NCBI GenBank assembly: GCA_028701435.1
Contig: JAQVQT010000105.1
Span: 1-6,538, forward strand
Origin: Smithellaceae bacterium
GTDB taxonomy: Bacteria > Desulfobacterota > Syntrophia > Syntrophales > Smithellaceae
Direction of reading: 5' to 3'
DNA length: 6,538 nt
The translations under genes and the position numbers were made by a program. Of this stretch, positions 6,519 to 6,538 are shown one piece after another. The notes beneath the pieces were generated by a model. The model did not search any database. It was not told the origin of the DNA and worked only from the letters and a program-made list of their open reading frames with translations. How positions within the stretch are numbered: position 1 is the stretch's first letter; every line of letters starts with the position of its first letter.

Positions 6519-6538
6519 AACGGACCCGATGGGCCTGG

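Noticed and set aside
6519..6538. A terminator-like CCC-GAT-GGG after the last gene
   Set aside because: A 3-bp stem with no visible T tract before the window ends is too little to call.

Overview
The window is bacterial, gene-dense and reads left to right on the + strand. It holds five protein genes. Base composition is moderately GC-rich by eye, apart from an AT-rich gap around 2565-2700. There are no tRNA or rRNA genes, CRISPR arrays, insertion sequences or phage genes. The mix of acyl-CoA enzymes with a multi-PAS diguanylate cyclase would fit an anaerobic, acid-degrading bacterium of the former Deltaproteobacteria (Desulfobacterota, for example a Syntrophus- or Desulfobacter-like lineage). 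That is an impression from gene content and protein style, not a search result.

Region 1 (1-2461) is a two-gene unit. A double-hotdog MaoC-like hydratase/dehydratase, probably cut at its 5' end by the window edge, lies 16 nt upstream of an AMP-forming acyl-CoA synthetase with a strong ribosome binding site. Together they suggest activation of a carboxylic acid to its CoA thioester and hydration or dehydration of an enoyl-/3-hydroxyacyl-CoA.

Region 2 (2462-2680) is the only sizeable non-coding gap. It holds a weak terminator-like dyad just after the synthetase stop, a TTGACA promoter candidate, and a leader with nested inverted repeats followed by a T-rich run.

Region 3 (2681-4744) encodes a cytosolic PAS-PAS-PAS-PAS-GGDEF protein. 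The GGDEF domain looks active and has an RxxD inhibitory site. The four PAS domains look like a duplicated two-domain unit (A-B-A'-B').

Region 4 (4782-6518) holds a metallo-beta-lactamase-fold hydrolase and a cyclase-family (kynurenine formamidase/isatin hydrolase-like) metal-dependent hydrolase. The second has an excellent ribosome binding site.

Taken together, the four enzymes look like part of a CoA-dependent catabolic or modification pathway with two hydrolytic steps, with a c-di-GMP-producing sensor inserted in the middle. No gene is obviously a new type of system. The points that merit follow-up are the PAS duplication, the unusual catalytic positions in the MaoC-like and metallo-hydrolase proteins, and the possible regulatory leader of the sensor gene.
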